64,000 nt of DNA from Woeseiaceae bacterium (lineage in GTDB: Bacteria; Pseudomonadota; Gammaproteobacteria; Steroidobacterales; Woeseiaceae), in assembly GCA_021773115.1 (NCBI GenBank), contig JAJFKS010000033.1, forward strand, positions 62,001-126,000, in the 5' to 3' direction. The notes beneath the pieces are model-generated. The model saw only the letters and a list, made by a program, of their open reading frames with translations, searched no databases and was not told the DNA's origin. The translations under genes were made by a program, and so were the position numbers. This document shows, piece after piece, positions 17,344 to 27,018 of this stretch. The first letter of the stretch is position 1. Every line of letters starts with the position of its first letter.

Positions 17344-17356
17344 GAATGGACAAACG

Positions 17357-18061
17357 ATGAGCACGCAAGCCGAAGTCGACTACGGTGACGACGAACTTTC
17401 CGAACAGGCGGTCTGCGACTACCTGGCCTCACACTCTGATTTCTTCGAAAATCATGCCTCGTTATTGAGTAGCCTGCAGTTATCGCACTCGACCGGCGCT
17501 GCCGTATCGCTGGTAGAGCGACAGGTTTCGGTGTTGCGGCAGAAAGACCGGAAACTTGAAAAACAGCTCAAGGAACTCATCGAAGTCGCTCGCGCCAACG
17601 ATCTGTTGTCGGCCAAAATTCATGAACTGACGCTGCAGCTGCTGAAAACCACGGACCTGCGCTCTACCATTGCTGCCCTCGAAGTGGCGATGCGCAGCGG
17701 TTTCGGTGCCGAACATGCGGTGCTGGTGGTATTTGGCGACCCGGACGATTTCCGGGATGTCGATGCCGGGCGCTTTTTCCGAGTTGTGGCAGAGGACTCG
17801 GATGCACTTGGCCCATTCAAGACCTTCCTGAAGGGTAGCTCGGCTCGCTGCGGCAAGATTCGTGATGCTCAAAAAGAATTCCTGTTTCAGGCAGACGCGG
17901 ACGAAGTCGGGTCTGCCGCATTGGTGCCCTTGAGCAAGGCGAGCGAAATTGGCTTCCTGGCGATTGGCAGTGCCGATGCAAACCGTTTCCACCCGGGAAT
18001 GAGCATCGATTTCCTGACGCGTCTTGGAGATCTCGTCGCAGGTGCCCTGAAGCGCTTCTAG
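17357..18061 (+). CDS. DUF484 family protein
   Basis: A 234-residue cytosolic protein. The N-terminal YLASHSDFFENHASLLSSLQ and LVERQVSVLRQKDRKLEKQL, with a coiled coil at about 55-75, are the DUF484 signature, followed by a GAF-like domain. It sits between dapF (13-nt gap) and xerC (11-nt gap), its usual place in gammaproteobacteria. The function is unknown; a GAF-like fold could bind a small ligand. Confidence 0.92.
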   Translation: MSTQAEVDYGDDELSEQAVCDYLASHSDFFENHASLLSSLQLSHSTGAAVSLVERQVSVLRQKDRKLEKQLKELIEVARANDLLSAKIHELTLQLLKTTDLRSTIAALEVAMRSGFGAEHAVLVVFGDPDDFRDVDAGRFFRVVAEDSDALGPFKTFLKGSSARCGKIRDAQKEFLFQADADEVGSAALVPLSKASEIGFLAIGSADANRFHPGMSIDFLTRLGDLVAGALKRF

Positions 18062-18072
18062 CGCGGCCTGCC

Positions 18073-18969
18073 GTGGAACACACTGGCTGGATTGACAGGT
18101 TCATACATCACCTGGCGTTTGAACGGCGGCTTTCGCCTGAAACCTGCAAGAACTATCGTCGCGACCTCGTGGCGCTGCGTGGCTTTCGTGATGCGGCCGA
18201 CATCGCTGACTGGGGCGACATGGACAGCGAACACTTTCGTGCGTTTTCTGCATCCAGCTTTCGCAAGGGCTTAAGCGCCCGCAGCATCCAGCGTCGACTG
18301 TCCGCCTGCCGCACGTTTTTTCGCTACCTGGTGCGTGAAAAACATGTTCGCAAGAACCCGATCGTTGATGTGTCCGCGCCCAAGGGCAAGAAGCGGCTAC
18401 CGGGCAATCTCGATGCGGACACCATGGCGCACCTTTTGAACATCCCTGGCGACGGTGCACTGGTCGATCGCGATCGCGCCATACTCGAATTACTGTATTC
18501 CTCCGGTCTGCGCCTTTCTGAACTCACGGATCTCAACTGCAGCGACGTCGACTCGCATGACAAGACAGTTCGCGTCACAGGTAAGGGCAACAAGGACCGC
18601 ATCGTCCCGGTTGGCCGCAAAGCCATCGACGCCTTGGCGCGCTGGCACAAAACTCGTCCGGAACTCGCGTTGCCGGATGAAAATGCCCTGTTCGTCAGCA
18701 ACCGCGGTACGCGCATCAGCCCGCGTTCGGTGCAGGCCAGAGTCGATCACTGGGCGCGAAAGCAGGGCATCGCCAGCAAGGTCTACCCGCACCTGTTCCG
18801 GCACTCGTTTGCAACCCACCTGCTGGAATCCAGCCATGATTTGCGCGCCGTTCAGGAACTTCTGGGACACGCGAACATCTCAACAACGCAAGTCTATACG
18901 CACCTTGATTTCCAACATCTGGCCCAGATATACGACCAAACCCACCCGCGGGCACGAAAAAAAGACTAG
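18073..18969 (+). CDS. xerC: Tyrosine recombinase XerC
   Basis: A 298-residue site-specific recombinase that, with XerD, resolves chromosome dimers at dif. The SAM-like N-terminal domain (about 1-95) is followed by a complete catalytic set: Arg147 (SSGLRLSEL), Lys170 (VTGKGNKDR), His239/Arg242 ([13 protein letters not shown]), His265 ([11 protein letters not shown]) and nucleophile Tyr274 (VYTH). The start is GTG 18073. The dapF-DUF484-xerC linkage favours XerC over XerD or an integron or phage integrase. It is followed 10 nt later by hslV. Confidence 0.95.
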   Translation: MEHTGWIDRFIHHLAFERRLSPETCKNYRRDLVALRGFRDAADIADWGDMDSEHFRAFSASSFRKGLSARSIQRRLSACRTFFRYLVREKHVRKNPIVDVSAPKGKKRLPGNLDADTMAHLLNIPGDGALVDRDRAILELLYSSGLRLSELTDLNCSDVDSHDKTVRVTGKGNKDRIVPVGRKAIDALARWHKTRPELALPDENALFVSNRGTRISPRSVQARVDHWARKQGIASKVYPHLFRHSFATHLLESSHDLRAVQELLGHANISTTQVYTHLDFQHLAQIYDQTHPRARKKD

Positions 18970-18979
18970 GACGGAATCC

Positions 18980-19510
18980 ATGGAACAATTTCGAGGCACG
19001 ACCATCGTCTCGGTGCGTCGTAATGGCAAAGTCGCTATTGCCGGCGACGGCCAGGTCAGCATGGGCAACACGATAATGAAAGGAAACGCCCGCAAAGTAC
19101 GGCAACTGGCCGACGGGCGCGTGATTGCCGGATTTGCCGGCGGCACGGCCGATGCTTTCACGCTGTTCGAGTTGTTCGAAACCAAGCTCGAGCAGTACGG
19201 CAACCTGACTCGCGCCGCAATCGAACTCGCCAAAGACTGGCGTACCGATCGTCGACTGCGCCGACTGGAAGCATTGCTGTGTGTCGCGGACACAGAATCC
19301 TCATTCGTCATTTCCGGCAACGGCGATGTCATCGAGCCCGAAAACAACCTGATGGCGATTGGCTCCGGTGGGCCGTTCGCCCAGGCTGCGGCACTCGCTC
19401 TGTTGCAAAACACGGATATGGAAGCTGCCGATATCGCGAAGAAGGCCCTGTTGATCGCCGGCGAGATCTGCGTATTCACGAATCAAAACATTATAATCGA
19501 AGAGCTCTAA
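18980..19510 (+). CDS. hslV: HslV, ATP-dependent protease peptidase subunit
   Basis: A 176-residue proteasome-like peptidase that forms the HslVU (ClpQY) protease with HslU. It begins [22 protein letters not shown]: the catalytic N-terminal Thr of TTIVSV should be exposed after removal of a six-residue propeptide, a common variant of the shorter E. coli form. The [14 protein letters not shown] and [11 protein letters not shown] motifs are intact. ATG 18980 is used; the same frame stays open far upstream inside xerC, which is coincidental. The stop overlaps the hslU start. Confidence 0.96.
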   Translation: MEQFRGTTIVSVRRNGKVAIAGDGQVSMGNTIMKGNARKVRQLADGRVIAGFAGGTADAFTLFELFETKLEQYGNLTRAAIELAKDWRTDRRLRRLEALLCVADTESSFVISGNGDVIEPENNLMAIGSGGPFAQAAALALLQNTDMEAADIAKKALLIAGEICVFTNQNIIIEEL

Positions 19511-20844
19511 TGTCTCAGATGACCCCCAGAGAAATCGTCCAGGAACTGGATAAACACATCATCGGCCAGGATGACGCGAAACGCGCTGTCGCGATCGCGT
19601 TACGCAATCGGTGGCGGCGAGTCCAGGTGGACGAGCCGCTGCGCAGTGAGATCACGCCGAAGAATATCCTGATGATCGGACCGACAGGCGTCGGCAAAAC
19701 CGAAATCTCCCGTCGACTGGCGCGGCTTGCCCGCGCTCCCTTTATCAAGATAGAGGCGACAAAATTTACCGAGGTTGGTTATGTCGGGCGTGAGGTCGAT
19801 AGCATCATCCGTGACCTGATGGACACAGCGATCAAGATGACTCGCGAAGATGCGATGGCGAAAGTCCGGCACCGCGCGGAAGATGCCGCGGAGGAACGCG
19901 TTCTCGATGCGTTGCTGCCGCCAGCATCATCGCCTGCTGGATTTACAGCGGATGCGGAGTCGGCGGATAGCAATACACGACAAAAATTTCGAAAAATGCT
20001 GCGCGAAGGAAAACTCGACGACAAGGAAATTGAAATCGAGATCCAGGCGATGCCGATCGGTGTCGAGATCATGGCGCCTCCGGGCATGGAAGACATGACC
20101 AGTCAGTTACAGGGCATGTTCCAGAACCTCGGCGGCAACCGCAGCAAGACCCGCAAGCTAAAAGTCAAAGAAGCCTTTCGGCATTTGACCGACGAAGAGG
20201 CGGCGAAGATGCTCGATGACGAAGAGCTGAAATCGCAGGCGCTCGACGCCGTGGAACAACACGGCATCGTTTTCCTCGATGAGCTGGACAAGGTAACGCG
20301 CAGCAATGGCACCCAGGGTGCTGATGTGTCCCGCGAAGGTGTGCAGCGCGACTTGCTACCGCTCGTCGAGGGTTCAACCGTGAACACCAAGTACGGCATG
20401 GTCAGAACGGATCACATCCTGTTCATCGCGTCTGGCGCATTTCACGTGTCGAAACCGTCGGACCTGATTCCCGAGCTGCAGGGACGTTTCCCGATTCGGG
20501 TCGAATTGAAGTCGCTGACAACAGATGACTTCGTTCGTATTCTGACCGAGACGGACTCGTCGTTGACGGCACAATACAGTGCACTGCTCGGGACAGAAGA
20601 AGTGACCTTGAAGTTCGCCGAAAGTGGTGTTCGACGCCTTGCCGAGGTTGCTTTTCAGGTGAACGAGAACACTGAAAATATTGGTGCACGGCGCCTGCAC
20701 ACGGTAATGGAGCGACTGCTCGAGACGATCTCTTTTGAGGCCTCGGACAAAAGTGGTAGCAAGCTTACTGTGGATGCGGGTTATGTGAATGAGCATTTGG
20801 CGGATCTTGCGAAGAATGAGGACCTTAGTCGGTATATTCTTTGA
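19510..20844 (+). CDS. hslU: HslU, unfoldase ATPase of the HslVU protease
   Basis: A 444-residue AAA+ unfoldase. It begins with the typical [21 protein letters not shown], Walker [10 protein letters not shown] at about residues 60-67, the I domain (about 110-235), Walker [10 protein letters not shown], and sensor and C-terminal motifs [14 protein letters not shown]. The C-terminal DLSRYIL tail docks into HslV. The ATG at 19510 shares its first base with the hslV stop, giving tight coupling. HslVU is normally a heat-shock, RpoH-regulated system; no sigma-32 promoter was resolved here. Confidence 0.97.
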   Translation: MSQMTPREIVQELDKHIIGQDDAKRAVAIALRNRWRRVQVDEPLRSEITPKNILMIGPTGVGKTEISRRLARLARAPFIKIEATKFTEVGYVGREVDSIIRDLMDTAIKMTREDAMAKVRHRAEDAAEERVLDALLPPASSPAGFTADAESADSNTRQKFRKMLREGKLDDKEIEIEIQAMPIGVEIMAPPGMEDMTSQLQGMFQNLGGNRSKTRKLKVKEAFRHLTDEEAAKMLDDEELKSQALDAVEQHGIVFLDELDKVTRSNGTQGADVSREGVQRDLLPLVEGSTVNTKYGMVRTDHILFIASGAFHVSKPSDLIPELQGRFPIRVELKSLTTDDFVRILTETDSSLTAQYSALLGTEEVTLKFAESGVRRLAEVAFQVNENTENIGARRLHTVMERLLETISFEASDKSGSKLTVDAGYVNEHLADLAKNEDLSRYIL

Positions 20845-20867
20845 TGTATTCCGCCCTTGCTGGCGAA

Positions 20868-20909
20868 AAGCTGCAGATCGCTTCACTAGCAGGCGCTAAC
20901 CTGCAGCTT
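20868..20909. repeat. Inverted repeat downstream of hslU
   Basis: AAGCTGCAG (20868-20876) and CTGCAGCTT (20901-20909) form a perfect 9-bp stem around a 24-nt loop in the 161-nt gap between hslU and ubiE. No T-run follows, so it is not a standard terminator. It might be a transcript-stabilising hairpin or a dispersed element. I saw no second copy in this window. Confidence 0.5.
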
Positions 20910-21005
20910 ATATCCTGCCAGGACTCACATCATCGCAACGATCGGTGATTGCGGTCCTCCTTCATAAGGCTGGCTCGGCGTGATGGTGGCGGGTATCCTT
21001 CCAGA

Positions 21006-21758
21006 ATGAACTCCAGCGACGAAAATACGACGCACTTCGGATATCGCACGGTCGGCAAAGGCGACAAGGCCGGCCTGGTGCGCGGGGTGTTTGATTCTGT
21101 TGCTGATCGCTATGACGTCATGAATGATTTGATGTCGGCCGGAATGCACCGACTTTGGAAGCGCTTTACTATCGACCAGGCGGCCGTTCGACGTGGCGAT
21201 GTGGTGCTCGATCTCGCGGGCGGGACTGGCGATCTGGCTCGAGAATTTTCAAAGAAGGTTGGCAAAGAGGGCCACGTAATCCTCGCTGATATCAACGCAG
21301 CGATGCTGCAACAAGGCCGACGTCGGCTGATTGATGCCGGGATCGCCGGAAACGTCACCATCGCGCAGGTTGACGCACAGGCCCTGCCCTTCGACAGCGG
21401 CACATTTGACTGTATTACGATGGCCTTTGGTCTCCGCAATGTTACCGACAAGGATGCGGCACTCGCGTCCATGTTCCGGGTACTCAAACCGGGTGGCAAG
21501 GCCATGATCCTGGAGTTTTCCCAAGCCAATAAGGCAATCAAACCGGCCTACGATTTGTACTCGTTCAAGGTGCTCCCGGTGCTGGGCAAGCTGGTCGCCG
21601 ATGATCCGGATAGCTACCAGTACCTGGCCGAGTCGATTCGCATGCATCCTGATCAGGAAACCCTGCAATCGATGATGGAAACGGCCGGCTTCGAACGATG
21701 CCGCTATCACAATCTCGCGGCCGGTATCGTTGCGCTGCACATCGGCTACCGGATTTAA
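21006..21758 (+). CDS. ubiE: UbiE, demethylubiquinone/demethylmenaquinone C-methyltransferase
   Basis: A 250-residue SAM-dependent methyltransferase that adds the C-methyl group in ubiquinone (and, where present, menaquinone) synthesis. The start THFGYRTV and [20 protein letters not shown] are diagnostic, the SAM site is [14 protein letters not shown], and [11 protein letters not shown] and [10 protein letters not shown] match the family. I start at ATG 21006; the 19 upstream codons in frame are not family-like. It heads ubiE-ubiJ-ubiB with a 6-nt gap to ubiJ. Confidence 0.96.
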   Translation: MNSSDENTTHFGYRTVGKGDKAGLVRGVFDSVADRYDVMNDLMSAGMHRLWKRFTIDQAAVRRGDVVLDLAGGTGDLAREFSKKVGKEGHVILADINAAMLQQGRRRLIDAGIAGNVTIAQVDAQALPFDSGTFDCITMAFGLRNVTDKDAALASMFRVLKPGGKAMILEFSQANKAIKPAYDLYSFKVLPVLGKLVADDPDSYQYLAESIRMHPDQETLQSMMETAGFERCRYHNLAAGIVALHIGYRI

Positions 21759-21764
21759 GCGCCC

Positions 21765-22370
21765 ATGGATGCGCTTCTGGCTCTGCTACGTCCGCTCGCA
21801 AAAATTCTGAATCGAAATATTGAGCAGTCCACGCCGGCACGCGAGCTGTGCAGTGAACTGTCGGGCACCGTCGTCGCAGTTCGGGTCCGGAACACCGCGC
21901 TCGCCGCCTCATTTCTTGTGAACGACGACGTGCTCGACGTTCGCACAAGCACTGATCAGGAGCCGGATGTCGTCATCGAAGGTTCGCTGATAACACTCGC
22001 TCGCATGGCCGGCTCGTCTGGCGAAAATGCGATCCGCGATGGGTCGCTCTCATTAACCGGCGATGCCGAAACAGCGTCCCAGTTTCAGCAGTTGCTTAAA
22101 CTGGCGCAACCCGATATCGAGGAAGAGCTCTCCGGCATCATTGGCGATGTGGCGGCCCATCGGCTCGGCGAGTTTGCCCGTGGCCTCGGGCGCTGGGGGC
22201 GCGATACACGGACAACGATGGGAGCAAATCTTCGCGAATATCTTCAGGAGGAGAGTCGCGATACGCCGAGCCGTTACGAAGTCGAGCGATTTTCGGCTGC
22301 GGTCAACACACTGCGCGACGACGTCGCTAGAATCGAAGCGCGGTTGAACCGGCTGCAGGTCAGCGATTAA
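21765..22370 (+). CDS. ubiJ: UbiJ, ubiquinone biosynthesis accessory factor (SCP2 domain)
   Basis: A 201-residue accessory protein with an N-terminal SCP2-like lipid-binding domain (about 15-115, including SLSLTGDAETASQFQQLLK) and a C-terminal helical region ending FSAAVNTLRDDVARIEARLNRL, a likely coiled coil that could contact UbiK. It lies between ubiE and ubiB as in E. coli. UbiJ is thought to bind ubiquinone intermediates in the cytosolic Ubi complex. Sequence divergence is normal for this family, and position supports the call. Confidence 0.92.
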   Translation: MDALLALLRPLAKILNRNIEQSTPARELCSELSGTVVAVRVRNTALAASFLVNDDVLDVRTSTDQEPDVVIEGSLITLARMAGSSGENAIRDGSLSLTGDAETASQFQQLLKLAQPDIEEELSGIIGDVAAHRLGEFARGLGRWGRDTRTTMGANLREYLQEESRDTPSRYEVERFSAAVNTLRDDVARIEARLNRLQVSD

Positions 22371-23999
22371 GTGACTACTCGCCGCACGCTATTTCGCATG
22401 CTCGCGATTCAGCGCGTGCTGGTGAAGTACGGCCTCGATGAAATAATCAAAGAGACGCATCTGCTGCGCCCTTTACGATTTATCTTTTACCTGTCGCCAA
22501 CTCGTCGCAACAAATCGGCACCGGTTGGCGAACGGATTCGTCTCGCGCTCGAAGAGCTTGGGCCGATTTTCGTCAAGTTTGGGCAGGCACTATCGACGCG
22601 CAGGGATTTGCTGCCGCCGGATATCGCCGATGAACTCGCCAAACTACAGGACGCGGTGCCGCCGTTCCCGGCCGAGCAGGCCATCGCAATTATCGATGAA
22701 GCCTACGGAAAATCCGTAAACGATGTATTTGCGCGATTCGACAAGGATCCGCTGGCGGCAGCCTCGATCGCACAGGTCCACACCGCGAAACTGAAATCCG
22801 GGCATGAAGTCATTGTCAAAATTCTTCGCCCCGGTGTGCAGGACCAGATTGAGAACGATCTCGCCGTCTTGCGACTCATTGCCGGGCTTGCGGACCGCTA
22901 CTGGGAGCATGGCAAACGCCTGCGTCCACTCGAAGTGGTCGATGAATACGAGAATACGATCCTCGATGAGCTTGATTTGATGCGTGAAGCGGCGAACACG
23001 GCGCAGCTAAAGCGGAATTTCAAAGGCAATGAAATGTTGTACGTGCCCGATGTCTATTGGGATTATTGTCGCCCCGAAGTCCTGGTGCAGGAGCGTATTT
23101 ACGGCACACCGATTAGCGACATGGCGGCGCTGCAAGCCGCGGGTGCCAATATCCAGGTGCTCGCCGAAAACGGTGTCGAAATCTTCTTTACGCAGGTGTT
23201 CCACCACAACTTTTTTCACGCCGACATGCACCCCGGAAATATTTTTGTTATCACGACCGACCCGGATCGGCCAAAGTATGCGGCCGTTGACTTCGGTATC
23301 GTTGGCACACTGAGCCCCGAAGATCAGCGCTACCTGGCCGAGAACTTTCTCGCGTTTTTCGATCGTGACTACCACCGCATCGCAAAACTGCACCTGGACA
23401 GTGGCTGGGTCCCCGCCGGGACGCGTGTCGACCAGCTTGAGACCGCGATACGCACGGTATGCGAACCGATTTTTAATAAGCCATTGGCCGAAATTTCGTT
23501 TGCCGCACTATTGATGCGGCTATTTCGCGTCGCACAACGCTTCGACGTCGAAATCCAACCGCAAATGATTTTGCTGCACAAGACTTTGTTCAATATAGAA
23601 GGCCTTGGGCGGGAGTTGTATCCACAACTCGATCTGTGGAAAACCGCTCACCCGGTGATGAAGCGCTGGATGAACGAACAAGTCGGCCCGCGCGCCATGC
23701 TCAGGGATCTTCGCGAGAACCTGCCGCAGCTCCGCGATGCATTGCGGGACCTGCCGTCAATATTGAAGCAACTTGGCGAGCAGACGGCTGAGGGACAGTT
23801 TCAGTTTGAATTGCAGTCCGAAGAACTCGAGAAAATGCGCGTGCAACTCGAAGGGCAGCGTCGGCAGCGTTTCTGGCTGACCGGCGCCGCCACAGCGACG
23901 CTCTCAGGTAGCCTGGTATTGACCCTCGGCTCACTGCCGGTGCTGGGATGGTCGCTACTCGCCGCTGGCCTCGTAGCGGCGTACTTCGCTCGGCCCTAG
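22371..23999 (+). CDS. ubiB: UbiB, ADCK/ABC1-family atypical kinase-like protein
   Basis: A 542-residue UbiB, required for ubiquinone synthesis, probably ATP-dependent extraction of lipid intermediates. The family-specific KxGQ region is seen as FVKFGQALSTRRDLLP, the alanine-rich nucleotide loop as PLAAASIAQVHTAKLKSG, and the catalytic loop as FFHADMHPGNIF followed by AVDFG. One or two C-terminal membrane helices (about 500-540) end the protein. It starts at GTG 22371, directly after the ubiJ stop. Its last bases overlap the end of a decayed gene on the other strand. Confidence 0.96.
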   Translation: MTTRRTLFRMLAIQRVLVKYGLDEIIKETHLLRPLRFIFYLSPTRRNKSAPVGERIRLALEELGPIFVKFGQALSTRRDLLPPDIADELAKLQDAVPPFPAEQAIAIIDEAYGKSVNDVFARFDKDPLAAASIAQVHTAKLKSGHEVIVKILRPGVQDQIENDLAVLRLIAGLADRYWEHGKRLRPLEVVDEYENTILDELDLMREAANTAQLKRNFKGNEMLYVPDVYWDYCRPEVLVQERIYGTPISDMAALQAAGANIQVLAENGVEIFFTQVFHHNFFHADMHPGNIFVITTDPDRPKYAAVDFGIVGTLSPEDQRYLAENFLAFFDRDYHRIAKLHLDSGWVPAGTRVDQLETAIRTVCEPIFNKPLAEISFAALLMRLFRVAQRFDVEIQPQMILLHKTLFNIEGLGRELYPQLDLWKTAHPVMKRWMNEQVGPRAMLRDLRENLPQLRDALRDLPSILKQLGEQTAEGQFQFELQSEELEKMRVQLEGQRRQRFWLTGAATATLSGSLVLTLGSLPVLGWSLLAAGLVAAYFARP

Positions 24000-24163
24000 T
24001 CCGGGCCAGGCAGGTCCAGCGCGGCCAGCGTCATCGCTTCGACACCGCTCTTGATCGACGTTTCCGGGTCAATCTTGAATAGCGGCGAATGATGACCGGC
24101 CCAGGCGCCTGATTCGATCAGCTCCGGCGGTGTTCCACCGACCTCGAAGTAGAAGAAGAATTT
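23996..24163 (-). pseudogene. C-terminal remnant of an M20-type amidohydrolase/peptidase
   Basis: A 55-codon minus-strand reading with no start reads KFFFYFEVGGTPPELIE, then SGAWAGHHSPLFKIDPE and KSGVEAMTLAALDL before a stop at 23996-23998. This matches the usual end of secreted M20 amidohydrolases: a small-residue glycine motif, a metal-ligand His before SPLF, then an acidic residue and GV..L. Everything upstream is missing: an in-frame stop lies at 24164-24166 and the FkbM-like gene begins there. It looks like the tail of a gene lost when the neighbouring gene arrived or by deletion. Confidence 0.5.
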
Positions 24164-24166
24164 TCA

Positions 24167-24895
24167 TTAATTCCGCTCCTGATCCAATACAAATCCAACC
24201 TCGCGGCCGGTTTCCGATAAGCTGAATATTTTGTAGCCAAGCTGCTGCAGCATTTTGATGCTCGCCGCCGTACGTTCCTTGCCGATGCCCGGGAATCGAT
24301 GGTGAAACTCCACCAGCAACTGCTCGGGCAACCGCCTTGCGTTCTTGAGGCCGTCGAGAATATCGTACTCCGCGCCTTCAACATCCATTTTCAGCAGGTC
24401 GACTTTTTCATGTTGCAAAAGGTCCATAATCGCCGAGACCGTGTAGGCGGGCGTATCCATGAAGTCGTCAGGATCACCCGCCTGCCGGTCGGCCGTCCAC
24501 ATGACCTCTGCACACTTTCCCTGTCGGTTGACCCGGCGATACAAACGCAATTTGCCGTCCTCGCCGGACACGGCCCAGGGCTTGAACACGAATTTCTCGG
24601 GCAAGTTTTGTGTGAGCACCCACTCCATTGAATACGGTGTCGGGTCAAATGCGAATACGGTCACGCCGAAACGCTTGATCAAATCGAGATCGAAGTCGAT
24701 GGAGTCACCAACACCCAGCGAATAGACGACTGAGTCCGAACCAAGCTTGCTGCCAATGAAACTCCAGTCCGCGGTCTCGATTGTTTCAAACTCGACTTCG
24801 GGCTTCAGCCACAGCTCTTTGCCCGAAATCCGCTTCAAGAGCAGCTTTGCTGGCCAGAACCACGGCTGCTGCCTTGCCCATCCCGATGTCCTCAT
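24167..24895 (-). CDS. FkbM-family SAM-dependent methyltransferase
   Basis: A 242-residue soluble methyltransferase. The SAM site is SLGVGDSIDFDLDLIK with VFAFDPTPYS, and the FkbM signature LLKMDVEGAEYDILDGL is followed by LLVEFHHRFPG, where the His pair resembles that of sugar or glycan O-methyltransferases. No glycan gene cluster is present nearby, so the acceptor is unknown. Its stop abuts a decayed M20 fragment, suggesting acquisition or local rearrangement. It is divergent from the MMPL gene. Confidence 0.88.
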   Translation of the reverse strand: MRTSGWARQQPWFWPAKLLLKRISGKELWLKPEVEFETIETADWSFIGSKLGSDSVVYSLGVGDSIDFDLDLIKRFGVTVFAFDPTPYSMEWVLTQNLPEKFVFKPWAVSGEDGKLRLYRRVNRQGKCAEVMWTADRQAGDPDDFMDTPAYTVSAIMDLLQHEKVDLLKMDVEGAEYDILDGLKNARRLPEQLLVEFHHRFPGIGKERTAASIKMLQQLGYKIFSLSETGREVGFVLDQERN

Positions 24896-25040
24896 ATTCT
24901 ATTCTCGCGAATCAAAGTGGGTCTCCGGAATAATACCCAACAGAAATGGCCAAAAGCGATGCATCAGCGTCGCATTGGATTGTGACCGTTCGATCACGCC
25001 GGCGCCACCAGTCCTGGCACGCCATTGTTGCAATGCATTG

Positions 25041-25060
25041 ACAATTGTACGTTTGTACAA
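25041..25060. promoter_or_regulatory. Nested palindromes between FkbM and MMPL genes
   Basis: ACAATTGT (25041-25048) and TTGTACAA (25053-25060) are two 8-bp palindromes five bases apart, and TTGTAC occurs twice with 8-bp phasing (25045 and 25053). They lie in the 230-nt divergent gap (24896-25125), about 65 nt before the exporter gene. The arrangement suggests a dimeric repressor operator; none is encoded nearby. Confidence 0.3.
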
Positions 25061-25125
25061 CACGCGGGTCTTCAGTAATCTGCGCCGATGCTGATTTGGA
25101 TCCTGACAATAGCCTGCAGCCCGCG

Positions 25126-27018
25126 ATGACACGGTCGTGGCCGACGATTCCCGTGTCTATTGCCGGGTTACTACTCACCGCCGGATCAATTGTGTTATTG
25201 CTGGATCTCCGAATCGAAGCGGACGTATATGGGCTGCTGGGTCAGGACGACGAGGCGGTAGGTTTGTTTGACCGACTTTCATCGGCTACGCCGGGACTTG
25301 AGGAACTGTTGGTCATCTGCGATCAGGACGATGTTCTGGACCGCGACAGCATTGATGAGATTGCAGGCATCAACGGTGTTAAGGCACACACGCGCTCCTA
25401 CCTGCAAAGCGGCAAGTCACCGGTATACGGCTTTTCGCTTGAGGTCGATGCCTCAGACTGGCACGAAACGAAACCGATCATCGTGCAGACCGCCGAAGTT
25501 CTCGAGGGGGCGGCGACTCACTGCGGGCTGACCGGCACGCCAGCAATAGTTTACGAAATGCAAAACCGGGTAGACCTCGACCTGAGAGTGGCCATCGTGC
25601 TGGCGGTCGTGTTTGTCAGCTTGCTGTTCGCCTTCGTTTATCGCATTGGCCTGCTCGCGTTCTTTATGATGATTCCGGTCGGGCTCGGTATCGCCTGGGG
25701 TCTGGCCGCCTATAGCCTGATTCGCCCGGAGCTCACGCTACTCGCCGCAACTGTCCCGACGCTGCTGCTCGGCATCGGCATCGATCACTGCATTCACATG
25801 ATTCAGTCCTGCCGCTACGCGATGACGCATGACAAGTTGCCGCGCGATCGTGCAGTGCTGGTTGCCTGGCAAAGAATGCTGCGCCCGATCACGCTTGCAA
25901 GTCTGACCACCGCGATAACTTTTGTCGCGCTGACGAGAGCAAACCTTAGCGGATTTGTTGATTTGGGCTGGTCCGGCGCACTTGTGACGCTGGGGGTCTA
26001 CGTTGCTTGTATGGGACTGCTGCCGCTGGTTTTACTGTATTGCCCTGAGCCCTGGATGGTCCGAAATGCGGCCTTCGAGAAACCTGTCAGGCGTCTCGCG
26101 CCACTGATCGAAAAACACGGCGTACTGATATCGGCGATTGCTATCGGCCTCGCCGTGCTCGCGTTTTTCAGCGCCAGCAATCTGGAGATGTTAAGCGACA
26201 ATCACAAGCTTGAAACCAGAGGCCTGCAATCACGTGCCTTACAGGACCGTATTGCCGAGGAACACGAGCTGAGTACGTCGCCGCTGCTGTTATTATTTGA
26301 CAATCCCGATGACAGTATCGAGCTGCTCGCGGCTACTGATCGACCGACCGATATTAATTCAATCATGGCCGTTACCGATGTTGACGGGCTGTTACAAGTG
26401 CACCCGGTTTCGAATCCATTTATTCGTGTCGACTACGATCGGATGATCGCGGAACTGGATTCTTGGATCGCAGGCGAAGGACTTGGTCACTGGCAGATCA
26501 GCGGTGCGCCGGCCCTGAATTCCCGCATCGACGAGCTGCTCACCAAGGACGTTCCGCGCGTGCTGCCGATCGCGGCCGTCGCAATCTTCCTTGTGCTGCT
26601 GATCGGCACGCGAAGTGTCGTGTTGCCCATCGTGATCCTGACACCGCTGTTCCTCGCGCTGGTCTGGCTTGCAGGACTGATGAGTTTATTGGGTATCGCT
26701 GTGTCGGCCGTGAGCATTGCGATTGCGCCGCTGGTGTTGGGCATCGGCGTCGATGGCGGTGTGCATTTTTTCGCGTCCTGGCGACGTCATGAAGGAAATC
26801 TTGAAGAGGTGTTCGCCGAAACCGGGCTGGCCATCATCATTACGGTAACAACATCCATTGCGGCCTTCGGTACGTTTGTGATTTCCGAGAGCCCGTCGCT
26901 CATTCGCTTTGGTTCGCAGGCTTCGCTCGCGCTTGCTGGCTGCCTCATTGTCACGCTGACCTTGTTACCGACCATCGCACGTCGATTCTTGTCGCCCAGA
27001 CCGGAGGGATCATCCTGA
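25126..27018 (+). CDS. MMPL/RND-type exporter
   Basis: A 630-residue inner-membrane transporter of the MMPL branch of the RND superfamily, with two similar halves. Each half has one helix, a periplasmic domain and a five-helix bundle (about residues 160-320 and 480-620). The paired motifs LLLGIGIDHCIHM and LVLGIGVDGGVHFF mark helix 4 of each half and contain the proton-relay acidic residues. ATG 25126 is chosen because the 27 codons upstream are polar and not family-like. The stop overlaps an acyltransferase gene by one base, suggesting lipid export or trafficking; the exact substrate is unknown. Confidence 0.88.
   Translation: MTRSWPTIPVSIAGLLLTAGSIVLLLDLRIEADVYGLLGQDDEAVGLFDRLSSATPGLEELLVICDQDDVLDRDSIDEIAGINGVKAHTRSYLQSGKSPVYGFSLEVDASDWHETKPIIVQTAEVLEGAATHCGLTGTPAIVYEMQNRVDLDLRVAIVLAVVFVSLLFAFVYRIGLLAFFMMIPVGLGIAWGLAAYSLIRPELTLLAATVPTLLLGIGIDHCIHMIQSCRYAMTHDKLPRDRAVLVAWQRMLRPITLASLTTAITFVALTRANLSGFVDLGWSGALVTLGVYVACMGLLPLVLLYCPEPWMVRNAAFEKPVRRLAPLIEKHGVLISAIAIGLAVLAFFSASNLEMLSDNHKLETRGLQSRALQDRIAEEHELSTSPLLLLFDNPDDSIELLAATDRPTDINSIMAVTDVDGLLQVHPVSNPFIRVDYDRMIAELDSWIAGEGLGHWQISGAPALNSRIDELLTKDVPRVLPIAAVAIFLVLLIGTRSVVLPIVILTPLFLALVWLAGLMSLLGIAVSAVSIAIAPLVLGIGVDGGVHFFASWRRHEGNLEEVFAETGLAIIITVTTSIAAFGTFVISESPSLIRFGSQASLALAGCLIVTLTLLPTIARRFLSPRPEGSS

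Noticed and set aside
18455..18979. In-frame extension upstream of hslV
   Set aside because: It lies within xerC in a different frame; the HslV family starts at the MEQF-TT region.
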